Assembly (NCBI GenBank): GCA_964406945.1
Contig: CAYOTO010000016.1
Location: 1 to 64,000, forward strand
Direction of reading: 5' to 3'
Length of the DNA stretch: 64,000 bases
DNA from: UBA2266 sp964406945
GTDB lineage: Bacteria > Planctomycetota > Phycisphaerae > Sedimentisphaerales > Anaerobacaceae
The position numbers were made by a program, and so were the translations under genes. A model generated the notes under the pieces. The model worked only from the letters and a program-made list of their open reading frames with translations. It did no database searches and had not been told where the DNA came from. Below are positions 1 to 8,243 of the stretch, one piece after another. Numbering within the stretch: position 1 is the stretch's first letter; each line of letters opens with the position of its first letter.

Positions 1-801
1 GTCCATACACCGCTGCAGGCTAAAGAGGAAATGGCCGCCAATTTTGAGAAAAAGGCCGAAGAACTGCCAGTTTTGAAGGAGCCGCAGTACATCGACGAGC
101 GTGGCAACAATTCGCGTCGGCGTCAGGACCACGCCGTCTACGCGGCTATGGTCAAAAGCGTCGATGAAAGCGTCGGGCGGGTCATGAAAGATCTCGAAAA
201 GTTGAAACTGGCCGACAGTACCGCCGTGATATTCATGTCCGACAACGGCGGATTGTGTACGCTGCCCAAACGTCGCGGGGTCGGCCCGACATCGAATCTC
301 CCGCTGCGAGCGGGAAAAGGATGGCTCTACGAAGGCGGAATACGCGAACCGGTCATAATCAAATGGCCCGGCGTGGTCAAACCAGGCGGCAAGTGTTCCG
401 TACCGGTAACCAGCACGGATTTCTATCCTACAATGCTGGAGATGGCGGGCTTGAAACCAAGACCCCGGCAACACATCGACGGTCTGAGCATCGTACCACT
501 GCTAAAGGGCGCCCGGTCGCTCGAACGCGATGCCATATACTGGCATTACCCGCACTATCACGGCAGCGGCTGGAGCCCGGGAGCAGCCGTGCGCTGCGGC
601 GATTATAAGCTTATCGAATTTTACGAAGAGGACGCCGTCGAACTTTACAACCTCAGAGAAGACCTGGGCGAGCAAAACGATCTTGCCGCTGAAATGCCAG
701 AAAAAGTCGCACAACTGCGTCGAAAACTCGCGCACTGGCAGAAGTCGGTAGGGGGCGATATGCCTCGACCCAATCCGGCATACAAGAAACAGCAGAATTA
801 A
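1..801 (+). CDS. Sulfatase, C-terminal part (5' end outside window)
   Basis: The reading frame is open from the first base, so this is the C-terminal 266 residues of a longer protein. The stretch FMSDNGG, followed by a Lys/Arg-rich loop and a YEGGIREP segment, is characteristic of the arylsulfatase A (S1) family. The DNG motif supplies metal ligands of the active site, and GGIREP lies in the core near the end of the catalytic domain. The end of the protein (WHYPHYHG, then YKLIEFYEED and VELYNLREDLGEQNDL) is the usual sulfatase C-terminal subdomain. The Cys/Ser that is oxidised to formylglycine and any signal peptide would lie upstream of the window. The family hydrolyses sulfate esters, in planctomycetes mostly on algal polysaccharides. 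The substrate cannot be read from this fragment. Confidence 0.9.
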   Translation, partial: VHTPLQAKEEMAANFEKKAEELPVLKEPQYIDERGNNSRRRQDHAVYAAMVKSVDESVGRVMKDLEKLKLADSTAVIFMSDNGGLCTLPKRRGVGPTSNLPLRAGKGWLYEGGIREPVIIKWPGVVKPGGKCSVPVTSTDFYPTMLEMAGLKPRPRQHIDGLSIVPLLKGARSLERDAIYWHYPHYHGSGWSPGAAVRCGDYKLIEFYEEDAVELYNLREDLGEQNDLAAEMPEKVAQLRRKLAHWQKSVGGDMPRPNPAYKKQQN

Positions 802-838
802 TTATGATTGTCGTCTTATGTGGCATTCTGGAGAACAG

Positions 839-1393
839 ATGATAGACAGGACACCAAGAAAAACGCCGCGACGGATGCGAATGGGCTCGAGCCCGGCGAT
901 GCGCGGGGATTGGGACGCCGGCACAGTCGTGAACATCATAGTGATTGCGATTTTTGTCGGATTGTTCGGATACGGCATCTGGTGGGTGATCAAGAGCCTC
1001 GGCGGAGCAACCAAACAGTATTCCGACGCGATGATCAATACCCACATCAAAGCTGAAACCGTCGCGTGCCAGGGCTCCTTACGCGTCATTGCGACCAATC
1101 TTGCATTGTACGAGGCCGAGCACGGCGTCTGGCCCGAATCGCTGAAGGAACTGGCCGAATGGAGTATGAACCAGGAAATACTGCGATGTCCGGCCAACGA
1201 CCGCCAGCCGTACATCTATATCCCCGGCCAGGGCCCGGATTCCCGCGATGAAAATGTGCTCGTGTACGAAAAAGAACCGACTCACAATGACAAATGCAGC
1301 GTCCTTTTCGTTAACGGCACCTACACCCTGCTAACGCCGGAGGAACTCCAGGCCGCCCTGACACTGACTCTTCGCAACCTTAAAGATAATTAG
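839..1393 (+). CDS. Single-pass membrane protein with pilin-like C-terminal domain
   Basis: This 184-residue protein has a basic N-terminus, one membrane segment (about residues 28-50, rich in Ile, Val and Phe) and an exported domain. The motif NLALYEAEHGVWPESLKEL followed by CPAND is typical of planctomycete pseudopilin/DUF1559-like proteins, where 'xYxxxxGxwPxsLxxL' follows the long helix. No GF prepilin cleavage site is visible, so it is probably a signal-anchored protein and not a processed pilin. An upstream in-frame ATG exists at 818. The ATG at 839 is preferred because GGAG lies six bases before it. It converges on the type II secretion genes that follow. A role with that system is possible but only inferred. 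Confidence 0.7.
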   Translation: MIDRTPRKTPRRMRMGSSPAMRGDWDAGTVVNIIVIAIFVGLFGYGIWWVIKSLGGATKQYSDAMINTHIKAETVACQGSLRVIATNLALYEAEHGVWPESLKELAEWSMNQEILRCPANDRQPYIYIPGQGPDSRDENVLVYEKEPTHNDKCSVLFVNGTYTLLTPEELQAALTLTLRNLKDN

Positions 1394-1420
1394 CGACTCA
1401 CAGCAATTGTGAAGATTATC

Positions 1421-1801
1421 CTACTCGCCGTTGAGAAGCACTGAATCGGAAACCGTGCGATTTCTGCGGGCAGCCAAAACCGTGACTACTGCTTCTCTGA
1501 GTTCTGTAGAGAATTCCACTTTCAGCTCAGCCCTCTGTAGATCGAGGTCGTTCGGATCGAGTTTAACAGGTTTGGTCGCAACATTCGGCTCGGTAATATG
1601 ATGTCGGGCCCATGCAAGACCGCTCTGGGTGAGATTCTCCTGGGCCGCAGTCAGATACAGACTGTCCGTCTGCCAGATCATAGTCTTCGACCCCTCGGCC
1701 AGAACGACCATAGCAACCGCCACAAAGGCTATCGCCACAATCAGGATCAAAAGCGAGAACCCCCTGTTTCTTCGCTGAAAAGTCGGTTGTGAAATCTTCA
1801 T
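1421..1801 (-). CDS. Minor pseudopilin (prepilin-type N-terminus)
   Basis: The 126-residue product begins with a basic leader ending in RNRG, then FSLLILIVAIAFVAV. This is a type IV prepilin peptidase site (cleavage G14/F15) followed by the membrane helix. Position +5 is Ile, not Glu. The lack of Glu5 is known for GspK-type tip pseudopilins, but this protein is far shorter than a normal GspK (about 300 residues). Its start overlaps the preceding gene's stop by four bases (ATGA), so the two are translationally coupled. It is the last gene of the minus-strand secretion operon. The globular part is not recognisable beyond this. It is best described as a small minor pseudopilin. Confidence 0.72.
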   Translation of the reverse strand: MKISQPTFQRRNRGFSLLILIVAIAFVAVAMVVLAEGSKTMIWQTDSLYLTAAQENLTQSGLAWARHHITEPNVATKPVKLDPNDLDLQRAELKVEFSTELREAVVTVLAARRNRTVSDSVLLNGE

Positions 1802-2295
1802 CTTAGCCCCGTGAAGAAGACGTGAGAGTTGGCCATTTTGCGATAATGCTCCTTGCGGATTCTGTACCTGATATTCGTCCGCAGTTCAACCGCATACGCT
1901 TTGCCGTCACTTAGCCGCAGATTCCACGTGAAATTACTGTTCGGAAGCGACCACGAAGTCTCCGCCGCATCCGCGCCCCCTGTCAGGTTTTGCCTTGTAA
2001 TTCCGCCGTCGGTCAGTTGATAACAGACCACGTCAGCCGGCAGTTCTATCAGCAGAGTGCGGTTATCGCTCATTCGATGTTCGAAATTGTCAAGCAGTCT
2101 CTCTGCGGCAACCACGTCCTTTCTAATGCGATCGACGACATTGAGAACGGTTGTGTGCTCCTGAATCATTTGCGAGTGCCTGGGCACTTCCGTGCTCAAT
2201 GTATGGAAAAGCCCGGCCGCTACGAGCATCGCAACCGGAAGCAGCATGAGCACAGCAAGCATTTCGGCGAGTGCAAAACCTTTGCGCATAATCAT
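1798..2295 (-). CDS. Minor pseudopilin, GspJ-like
   Basis: The 165-residue protein starts with a short leader and GFALAEMLAVLMLLP. This gives a canonical prepilin cleavage site (G6/F7) with Glu at +5, then a hydrophobic helix. The C-terminal part (ELRTNIRYRIR and similar beta-rich stretches) fits a GspJ-like minor pseudopilin. It shares ATGA overlaps with both neighbours. Minor pseudopilins prime assembly of the short pseudopilus that pushes substrates through the outer-membrane secretin. Assignment to GspJ and not GspI or GspH rests mainly on size and gene order and is uncertain. Confidence 0.75.
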   Translation of the reverse strand: MIMRKGFALAEMLAVLMLLPVAMLVAAGLFHTLSTEVPRHSQMIQEHTTVLNVVDRIRKDVVAAERLLDNFEHRMSDNRTLLIELPADVVCYQLTDGGITRQNLTGGADAAETSWSLPNSNFTWNLRLSDGKAYAVELRTNIRYRIRKEHYRKMANSHVFFTGLR

Positions 2296-2681
2296 GGCTC
2301 CCTTGCAACCTGAACATCCGGTTTCATATACCGGCTGAGTTTAATAGTCACTTTTCTGTTGAAACTGTTCGTCTTCGCGGTTGCTGTTACCAGTTCCAAT
2401 CCCGACCACTGACCGGTTCCAGACGCTCTGCCAACTACAACTTCAACATCCGGCCACAGACGTTCCAACTCGGCCGACTCCATGGCCGCGCCGGTGGCGG
2501 TAAGACTGTCAAGTTGCGCCAGGGCCGCCGCAATGCATTTTTGCCTGTCCAACTGGTAGCGGTTGAATCTGCGGAAACCATCCAGTGACACGATAAAGCC
2601 GGCCACCAGAATCGCCAATACGGTCATCGTAACCACCAGTTCCGTAAAAGCAAATCCGCCATTTCTCTGTTTGCGAGCCAT
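2292..2681 (-). CDS. Minor pseudopilin, GspI/GspH-like
   Basis: The 129-residue product has a prepilin signature: a basic leader ending NGG, then FAFTELVVTMTVLAIL. Cleavage would fall after G9, with Glu at +5 of the mature protein. A long hydrophobic N-terminal helix is followed by a small soluble domain. It lies between the large GspF-like gene (28-bp gap) and the GspJ-like gene (4-bp overlap), a common order of pseudopilin genes. It is likely inserted in the inner membrane, cleaved by a PilD/GspO peptidase not present in the window, and built into the pseudopilus. Confidence 0.75.
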   Translation of the reverse strand: MARKQRNGGFAFTELVVTMTVLAILVAGFIVSLDGFRRFNRYQLDRQKCIAAALAQLDSLTATGAAMESAELERLWPDVEVVVGRASGTGQWSGLELVTATAKTNSFNRKVTIKLSRYMKPDVQVAREP

Positions 2682-2709
2682 TAAAATCTGCTCCTTGGTC
2701 TGGACCCGG

Positions 2710-4182
2710 TCAGGGCGTTACATAGCCGGTCAGTGATTCAATTACCGCAACCATGGGAACGAACACCGCATAAACAACAAAGCCCACAACGAGGGCCATC
2801 AGAATTGTTACACAAGGCCAGGCTATGAATCGAATCAGGTTGGCTCGGTAGCTGTAGTTGGAGCGGTAGAATTCCTCCAGCGACTTCAGTATGGTCAGCG
2901 TATTGCCGCGATTGGCGTTCTCGTCGAACGCCCAGGCCGGCGGCGATCCCAGCCTGCACCGTCGTGCGGACTGCGAGATATTCTCACCGGACCGCACCAT
3001 ATCAAGCCAGCGTCGCACGCGCTGTTTGAAGCAATTGTTCATATCCAGATCAAGTGCGCTTTCAATCGATCCATCAACGGTTGATCCGGCGTTGAGCGAT
3101 ATTCTCAGTATTTCTATAAGCTGTACCGTAGAGTAGTTCTTCTCGAACCAGTGCAGCACCGGAATATACCATCTGCACGTGTCTATAATCCTGTTTACAC
3201 AGTGCGGTCGATCCGTACTGGCGGACTGAAACCTTATGAATCGCCAGAACGGCATCAGGGGCAGATACAAAGCGAAGAACATCGGCACAACCAGCACCCA
3301 GCCGTAATCGTAGGCCAGAAACTCGGTTATCCCCATCAACAGGCTCGTGCTGGCCGGCAGTTCGTTTCCAAGCATTTCACTGAACACCTGCTTCAATATC
3401 GGAAACACGTAGGTCGCAAAACCCAGCGCAACGAAGAAGATCACCAGGATGAGAATCAGTGGATAACCCGGATGAACGGGTTTTACTTTCTGCCGCTGAT
3501 CGGACCTTGCCAGCATATCGGCCTCGATACTCTCGAACGCCTGGGGCAACTGGTCTATGCGTTCGGCGGCGGTAATCATACCCAGCGCCCTGCGCGGACA
3601 GCCCGGATAACCCTGACTGATAGCCGCACTGAGAGGATAACCGTGAACCAGCCATTTCTGTATCGCCAGCAGTGTTCTTGACTGCCTGGTATTGGGCACC
3701 GATGCCGCCGACTGCAGGGCCATCGGCAACGGCAGATTCTGTCGCAGACTTGACCCGATCGTCGACATCACAAACGCCGCCGTGCTGTGTCGCGAGCTTA
3801 TCGCGTAAGCAACAGAGCCTGCTACCAGAAGGACGGTCAGAACGAACAGCAACAGGACCAGCACGGCGCCGGCGTGTGTAAACTGAAACACCATCGCAAG
3901 AACCACAAGCGCCAGGACGGTGACTGTTACCAGCAGAATCCATATAGCGACCGCCCGGGCCCATCGGCCCTGACCGACATCGCGTTTGGAAACGGCTATG
4001 GCCGCCATCGTCACTATAAAGACCACCGGAGCGTACAGGGCGGCTTCCTGATGCTCGCTGGTCCACGCCATAAAGCCCAGCAGCCCACTGACGATCGGAC
4101 AGGTTATAAGCGCGATCGCAGGCCTCTTATAGCCCAGGAGTGCGTACGCAGCTAGAACAACCGTCGAGAGAATAATCAGCAT
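2710..4182 (-). CDS. GspF/PilC-like inner-membrane platform protein with extra N-terminal membrane region
   Basis: This 490-residue protein has an N-terminal block of about four or five hydrophobic segments (roughly residues 1-130). Two T2SF-type domains follow, with internal membrane spans (near residues 235-255 and 290-310) and a C-terminal span. The motif HGYPLSAAIS resembles the helical repeat of GspF/PilC ('hGxpLseAL'), and ENISQSARRC the second copy. It lies 14 bp downstream of a canonical gspF. Platform proteins couple the ATPase to pseudopilin polymerisation. Two adjacent GspF-like genes of different architecture are unusual for the classical system but occur in planctomycetes. The N-terminal hydrophobic extension has no clear known role. 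Confidence 0.72.
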   Translation of the reverse strand: MLIILSTVVLAAYALLGYKRPAIALITCPIVSGLLGFMAWTSEHQEAALYAPVVFIVTMAAIAVSKRDVGQGRWARAVAIWILLVTVTVLALVVLAMVFQFTHAGAVLVLLLFVLTVLLVAGSVAYAISSRHSTAAFVMSTIGSSLRQNLPLPMALQSAASVPNTRQSRTLLAIQKWLVHGYPLSAAISQGYPGCPRRALGMITAAERIDQLPQAFESIEADMLARSDQRQKVKPVHPGYPLILILVIFFVALGFATYVFPILKQVFSEMLGNELPASTSLLMGITEFLAYDYGWVLVVPMFFALYLPLMPFWRFIRFQSASTDRPHCVNRIIDTCRWYIPVLHWFEKNYSTVQLIEILRISLNAGSTVDGSIESALDLDMNNCFKQRVRRWLDMVRSGENISQSARRCRLGSPPAWAFDENANRGNTLTILKSLEEFYRSNYSYRANLIRFIAWPCVTILMALVVGFVVYAVFVPMVAVIESLTGYVTP

Positions 4183-4196
4183 AATTCACCTGTCCT

Positions 4197-5399
4197 TTAT
4201 CCGGCTGCGGAAAGGCTGGTTACAACCTGCACCATCGGAAGGAACATCGACAATACCATCAAAGCGATAAAACAGCCGAGCAATACGATCATCACCGGCA
4301 GAAGAATAGACTGAAGCTTGGCCTGAGCGGTTCGTGCCTGGGTAGAGTACATGTGTCCCAGACTGTAAAGATTGTCCTGCAGCTCATTTCGCTGGGAGCC
4401 TACCTGAACCGAATAGAAGACCAGTCGGGGAATCACTCTGCAGTGCTGAGCGGCTTCGAGAATATTCGCTCCCTGTTCGACCTGACCTGCGACGGCTTCG
4501 CTTTCCGTGCTCAACCGTTCACTTCCCGAAGCCCCGGACGCCAGACGCAGGCACGTCGGCATGTCGTTGCCCGCCGAGACCATCATCGCCATCGCCTCGG
4601 TCAGTCTGCTCAGCAGGCTGCTGTGGTAAACCCGGCCGATAATTGGAATCTTCATCATGATTCTCTCTTTAAGGCTGCGCCCCTCCCGCGAGGATGACAG
4701 TATGATCTGCGCCGCTACGGCCGCCGCAACCACCGACCCCACAGTCACCCAGAAAGTCATAATATTTTCCGACATAACAAAGAAAGCCTGCGTCAGAGGC
4801 GGCAGAGATCCACCTGTAAGGTCCGCCAGAATATCCTCGAACGAAGGTATTACGAATATGAACAGGCAGGTAACGATAATCGACGCCAGGACGAAAACAA
4901 CCGCCGGATACGTGAGTGCTTCGAAGATTATTCTCCGCGTGGCCGTCGACATTTCGATGTGGCGGTTGAGGCTGGTGAGCATTTCGCCCAGTCGGCCGGT
5001 TTCGACGCCGGCCTTCAGTATGCGTCCGTAAAGAGGCGGAAACGACTTTTGATGCTTCTCGAACGCCTCTTCGATCCCGGCCCCGGCTTCCAGATCCGCG
5101 GCAATCGAATCGATGAGCCGTCGCATCGAACGCGAACTTATATCCTTTGAAAGCTCCCGCAAACCTCTTTCCAGCGGAATGCCCGCCTTGGCAATCGAGG
5201 CAAGCTGTTGATTGAAAAGCAGAAACTCGCTGCGGCCAACCGGCGTTTGGGGCCTGGTGCGTTCGCTTTTCTGCAGGGAGTTGACGTTGAGTTCCATATC
5301 TTCGAGCAGTTTGCCGGCCTCTGCCTGCGAACCGGCTTCAATTGTGCCTTTCATGAGGCGCCCGCCCGCCGTCAACGCGTTGTATTCGAATATCGCCAT
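4197..5399 (-). CDS. gspF: Type II secretion system inner-membrane platform protein GspF
   Basis: The 400-residue length and architecture match GspF/PilC. The N-terminus MAIFEYNALTAGG is the typical 'f.Y.a.d..G' opening. Two T2SF four-helix domains follow (about residues 65-190 and 265-390), with membrane spans near 165-190, 215-235 and 370-390. The motif AGIPLERGLREL and the second copy AGNDMPTCLRLAS are the repeated platform-protein signature. It lies 42 bp downstream of gspE in the same orientation, the classic E-F order. GspF links the cytoplasmic ATPase to pseudopilus assembly. Confidence 0.9.
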   Translation of the reverse strand: MAIFEYNALTAGGRLMKGTIEAGSQAEAGKLLEDMELNVNSLQKSERTRPQTPVGRSEFLLFNQQLASIAKAGIPLERGLRELSKDISSRSMRRLIDSIAADLEAGAGIEEAFEKHQKSFPPLYGRILKAGVETGRLGEMLTSLNRHIEMSTATRRIIFEALTYPAVVFVLASIIVTCLFIFVIPSFEDILADLTGGSLPPLTQAFFVMSENIMTFWVTVGSVVAAAVAAQIILSSSREGRSLKERIMMKIPIIGRVYHSSLLSRLTEAMAMMVSAGNDMPTCLRLASGASGSERLSTESEAVAGQVEQGANILEAAQHCRVIPRLVFYSVQVGSQRNELQDNLYSLGHMYSTQARTAQAKLQSILLPVMIVLLGCFIALMVLSMFLPMVQVVTSLSAAG

Positions 5400-5441
5400 G
5401 ACTTACCTCGTGTTACTGTTCATTTTCGCCCCGCAGGACTC

Positions 5442-6608
5442 TTAAACTGCCGTTGCACTGATTTTGCGCAGTTCATCCGGTGTCGTGATCCCCTCCGCCA
5501 GCAGACGTTTGCCGTCATCGAGCATCGTTGTATGACCCTGCCGATGGAGTATCTCTTCGAGCTGGTTCAAATCGGCTTTTTCCAGTATCGCCTTGCGAAG
5601 CCCGCTGTCCGGACGCACCATTTCGGCAATCAGGACTCGCCCTTTGTAGCCCGTGTTCAGACACTCCGGACACCCGACGGCCTCGAAGCACCCGTCGCTC
5701 GATTCCTTCTTGCATTTGTCGCAGAGCTTTCGCACGAGCCTTTGATTCAGAACGGCCGCGATACTCGAGGTAACCTGATAAGGTTCGATCCCCATTTCCA
5801 GCAGCCGCAGCAGAGCACCCGAACACGTGCCGCTGTGCATAGTACTCATCATCAGGTGCCCGGTCAGCCCCGCCTCGATGGTTATTCGGGCGGTTTCGGC
5901 GTCGCGTATCTCGCCTATCATAAGCACTTCCGGGTCCTGCCTGAGAAGCGACCGAAGAGCCGTCACGAAAGTCATCTGGCCGTGAGGTGCAATCTGCACC
6001 TGGGTCGCGCCGTCTATGCGAATCTCCACCGGATCTTCGAGACTCACAACGCTCTTGCCCGGATAATGCGCGAGAATGTGTCGCAACAGGGCCCCCAGCG
6101 TGGTGCTTTTCCCGCTTCCTGCCGGGCCGGTCAGCAGCAGCACTCCCTGGCTGGAATCTGCAATTTCCCGGAGCGAATCAAGAATCTCGTCCGAGAAGCC
6201 AAGCTGCTGTAAATCAGTAAGCTCCTGATGTCTGTAAAGCAGCCGTACCACCGCCCTCTGACCGTTTATGGTGGGAAAAACAGCCAGTCTCTGGTCCAGC
6301 AGGCCATCCGAAGGAGCTTTCAACGCTTCGAGCCTGCCTTCCTGCGGTATATCATTGCGATATGTCAGAAGGCCGCCGAGAACTTTCAGGCGTGCTATCA
6401 TGTTGTCTGATATCGTTCCGGGAAGCTTCTCGACCGTGTTAAGAACCCCGTCCAGGCGGTATTTTACCAGCATGCCGGACGATGTCGGTTCGAAGTGAAT
6501 ATCACTTGCTCCGGCCTCGACAGCCTTTGCAAGCAGCTCATCCACAAGCTCGACCACGTTCTGGCCGTCGGTCTGAGAATTCCCGGATTTGTCGACATTG
6601 TTCTTCAT
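5442..6608 (-). CDS. gspE: Type II secretion/type IV pilus assembly ATPase GspE (short form)
   Basis: This AAA+-like secretion ATPase drives pseudopilus assembly from the cytoplasmic side. The PAS-like N2 domain begins at about residue 20 (ASDIHFEP, the standard opening). The Walker A is GPAGSGKS at 161-168, the Asp box is near 190 (SLEDPVE), the Walker B is LMIGEIRD at 229-236, and the His box is MMSTMHSG near 253-260. The tetracysteine zinc motif uses C296, C299, C313 and C316. At 388 residues it lacks the N-terminal N1/MshEN domain that most GspE/PilB proteins (500-570 residues) use to bind GspL or regulators. Docking may therefore differ. It is the first gene of the minus-strand operon. 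Confidence 0.9.
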   Translation of the reverse strand: MKNNVDKSGNSQTDGQNVVELVDELLAKAVEAGASDIHFEPTSSGMLVKYRLDGVLNTVEKLPGTISDNMIARLKVLGGLLTYRNDIPQEGRLEALKAPSDGLLDQRLAVFPTINGQRAVVRLLYRHQELTDLQQLGFSDEILDSLREIADSSQGVLLLTGPAGSGKSTTLGALLRHILAHYPGKSVVSLEDPVEIRIDGATQVQIAPHGQMTFVTALRSLLRQDPEVLMIGEIRDAETARITIEAGLTGHLMMSTMHSGTCSGALLRLLEMGIEPYQVTSSIAAVLNQRLVRKLCDKCKKESSDGCFEAVGCPECLNTGYKGRVLIAEMVRPDSGLRKAILEKADLNQLEEILHRQGHTTMLDDGKRLLAEGITTPDELRKISATAV

Positions 6609-6747
6609 AGAGTTTTTTTTCGTGGTTCGTTTTCCGTTCGCAAATTAAGACGCGTAACCTGACGGGCTGTTAATCGGAAACAATAAGACTTTATCGAATT
6701 TCTTGCATCGAATTCTTTGGTTCTCAAAACTATCGAGGCTCATTAAG

Positions 6748-6799
6748 CCCCTTTTGCTCGGTCGCGTCGGCGTCAGCCCTCACGACGGAGCAAAAGGGG
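6748..6799. repeat. 12-bp perfect inverted repeat in divergent intergenic region
   Basis: The arms CCCCTTTTGCTC (6748-6759) and GAGCAAAAGGGG (6788-6799) are perfectly complementary around a 28-base spacer. The repeat lies in the 359-bp region between the divergent gspE operon and the sigma factor gene. There is no T-tract directly after either arm, so it does not look like a standard terminator. It could be an operator, an RNA leader hairpin or a dispersed palindromic repeat. Apart from this, I see no gene in the region. Confidence 0.6.
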
Positions 6800-6967
6800 G
6801 CGATGCCCCAAGCTTGCTCCAGAGCCGAGGCGGATGCCTGGGCGGTTGACCCACAAATTCCGTCGAAGAGCCTGAAGTTTTTTCGTAACGGAATTGCCTT
6901 TTCGGTTAACATATTAGATGGTAAAGCGTCTGAAAGTGCAGAAGTTCTGGAACTTTCACAGGTATAT

Positions 6968-7540
6968 ATGTTCGGTAAAACCGCCAGTTACAGTCTTATG
7001 TGGGATTTTGCGGCCTCTGACGTCGATCAGAGCCGTCAGTGGGTTCTCTCGGCCATGCAGAAGCACGGTCCGGACCTGATTACCATGCTCTGGCGGATAC
7101 TGGGAGACGAGCAGGAAGTTTGTGATGCTTATCAGAGCGCTTTTTTGCAGCTTGCACACTACCAGGGCACAAAGAAGCCGGAAAACGTGAAGTCTTATGT
7201 ATTTCGTACGGCAAGCAATGTGGCGATTTCGATGCTCAGAAGAAAGATCGTCGAGCGCAAAGGGCTGTCGAGAGTGGTTGTCGAGGCCGAAAGGGCCCAT
7301 CTGGCGGCCGACGATTCGCTGACAGGCGAACTCGACCAGGAGTGGCTTCAACGCGAGCTTCGCGCGTGCATTTCTCGCTTGCCGGACCATCTGCGAGATG
7401 TGATTACGCTCCGCGACCTGGCGGAACAGTCGTATGCTCAGGTCGGCAGAATGCTGGGCATAACTCCTGCAACTGCAAGAGTTTACCGCCACAAAGCGAT
7501 GAAACTTCTGGCGGTGTGGATGAGAAAAGAAAGAGACTGA
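6968..7540 (+). CDS. ECF-type RNA polymerase sigma factor (sigma70 family)
   Basis: The 190-residue protein has the two domains of an extracytoplasmic-function sigma factor. A sigma2 region covers about residues 30-95 (DAYQSAFLQLAHY, then VKSYVFRTASNVAIS). A sigma4 region covers about 130-182 (SRLPDHLRDVITLRD, a helix-turn-helix with EQSYAQVGRMLGI and RVYRHKAMKLL). The frame is open further upstream to 6803, but those residues have no sigma-like features. The ATG at 6968 has a modest AGG five bases upstream and fits the family length. An anti-sigma gene follows after six bases, which supports a sigma/anti-sigma pair. The regulon is not known, but the propeller/ABC operon downstream is an obvious candidate. 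Confidence 0.82.
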   Translation: MFGKTASYSLMWDFAASDVDQSRQWVLSAMQKHGPDLITMLWRILGDEQEVCDAYQSAFLQLAHYQGTKKPENVKSYVFRTASNVAISMLRRKIVERKGLSRVVVEAERAHLAADDSLTGELDQEWLQRELRACISRLPDHLRDVITLRDLAEQSYAQVGRMLGITPATARVYRHKAMKLLAVWMRKERD

Positions 7541-7546
7541 AGAATA

Positions 7547-8080
7547 ATGGCACGCAAAAACATGAGACCGGATAAGTCCAGGGACCAATCCAAAGATCGT
7601 CCCGGAAGTTTCTGCAGGCGCATCAGAGGCCGGCTCGACCGGATAATCGCCGGCCGCTGTGATTCCGACGATGGGTGGATCAAGCGGCACATAGCCGACT
7701 GCCCCAAATGCCAGAAGCGTTTTGCAGTCCTGGGCAGGGTGGATCTCGCTCTTTCGCTGATAAAAGCTCAACCACACAAGCTCGATTTGCTCGCCAGAGC
7801 CAACGATCAAGCCGTTGGCGTGCTTAAGCACAGTCTCCGCAGCAGCCCGAAAGCCGGACAACTTCGCACGGCATTTCCAAAGCCCACCGTTCGGGATCGG
7901 CTGGGCAATTGTTACCAGGCCGCTTTGAACGCGGCCGCATGTCTGGCCATTCTTTTCTTGCTGAAAATCGGAATATTTTCGTCGATGAGCGTGCTGGAAG
8001 ACCAGGGCAGCAAGGCGGTCGAAAACTATTATGTGCGAAGCGCCGGCCGAGAACTTTCAGACGACATTTTCAACGCATAA
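7547..8080 (+). CDS. Putative zinc-type anti-sigma factor, membrane-anchored
   Basis: The 177-residue protein follows the sigma gene by six bases. The cytoplasmic part holds H48-x3-C52-x2-C55 (HIADCPKC), the core of the zinc anti-sigma (ZAS) motif. One membrane span is at about residues 125-146 (AALNAAACLAILFLL), with a short periplasmic tail. By family precedent it would bind the ECF sigma factor and hold it inactive until an envelope signal changes or degrades it. The identification rests on the ZAS motif, the topology and the gene pairing. The rest of the sequence is not recognisable. Confidence 0.7.
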   Translation: MARKNMRPDKSRDQSKDRPGSFCRRIRGRLDRIIAGRCDSDDGWIKRHIADCPKCQKRFAVLGRVDLALSLIKAQPHKLDLLARANDQAVGVLKHSLRSSPKAGQLRTAFPKPTVRDRLGNCYQAALNAAACLAILFLLKIGIFSSMSVLEDQGSKAVENYYVRSAGRELSDDIFNA

Positions 8081-8171
8081 ACCGTCTTTTTTGTGCCTGA
8101 ATCCGACCATTTCTTCCCGCTGATGCGTACGCCATACGCATTTGCCGGGCATTTCGACCTGATGTTGTCAT

Positions 8172-8200
8172 TGCCGCCGGCATTGTAATCTGTTATCATT
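8172..8200 (+). promoter_or_regulatory. Candidate promoter for the propeller/ABC operon
   Basis: TTGCCG (8172-8177) and TATCAT (8195-8200) are separated by 17 bases, a sigma70-like arrangement 44 bp before the start codon at 8244. The match is moderate. It lies in the 163-bp gap after the anti-sigma gene, where a new transcription unit is plausible. Confidence 0.4.
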
Positions 8201-8243
8201 CCGCCAGTTGTACCGAGTGCTTACGTGATAATGGGGACGGCCC

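Noticed and set aside
6803..6967. Upstream extension of the sigma factor gene
   Set aside because: The frame is open but the added 55 residues have no sigma-like character, and the start would sit directly after the inverted repeat. The ATG at 6968 fits the family length.
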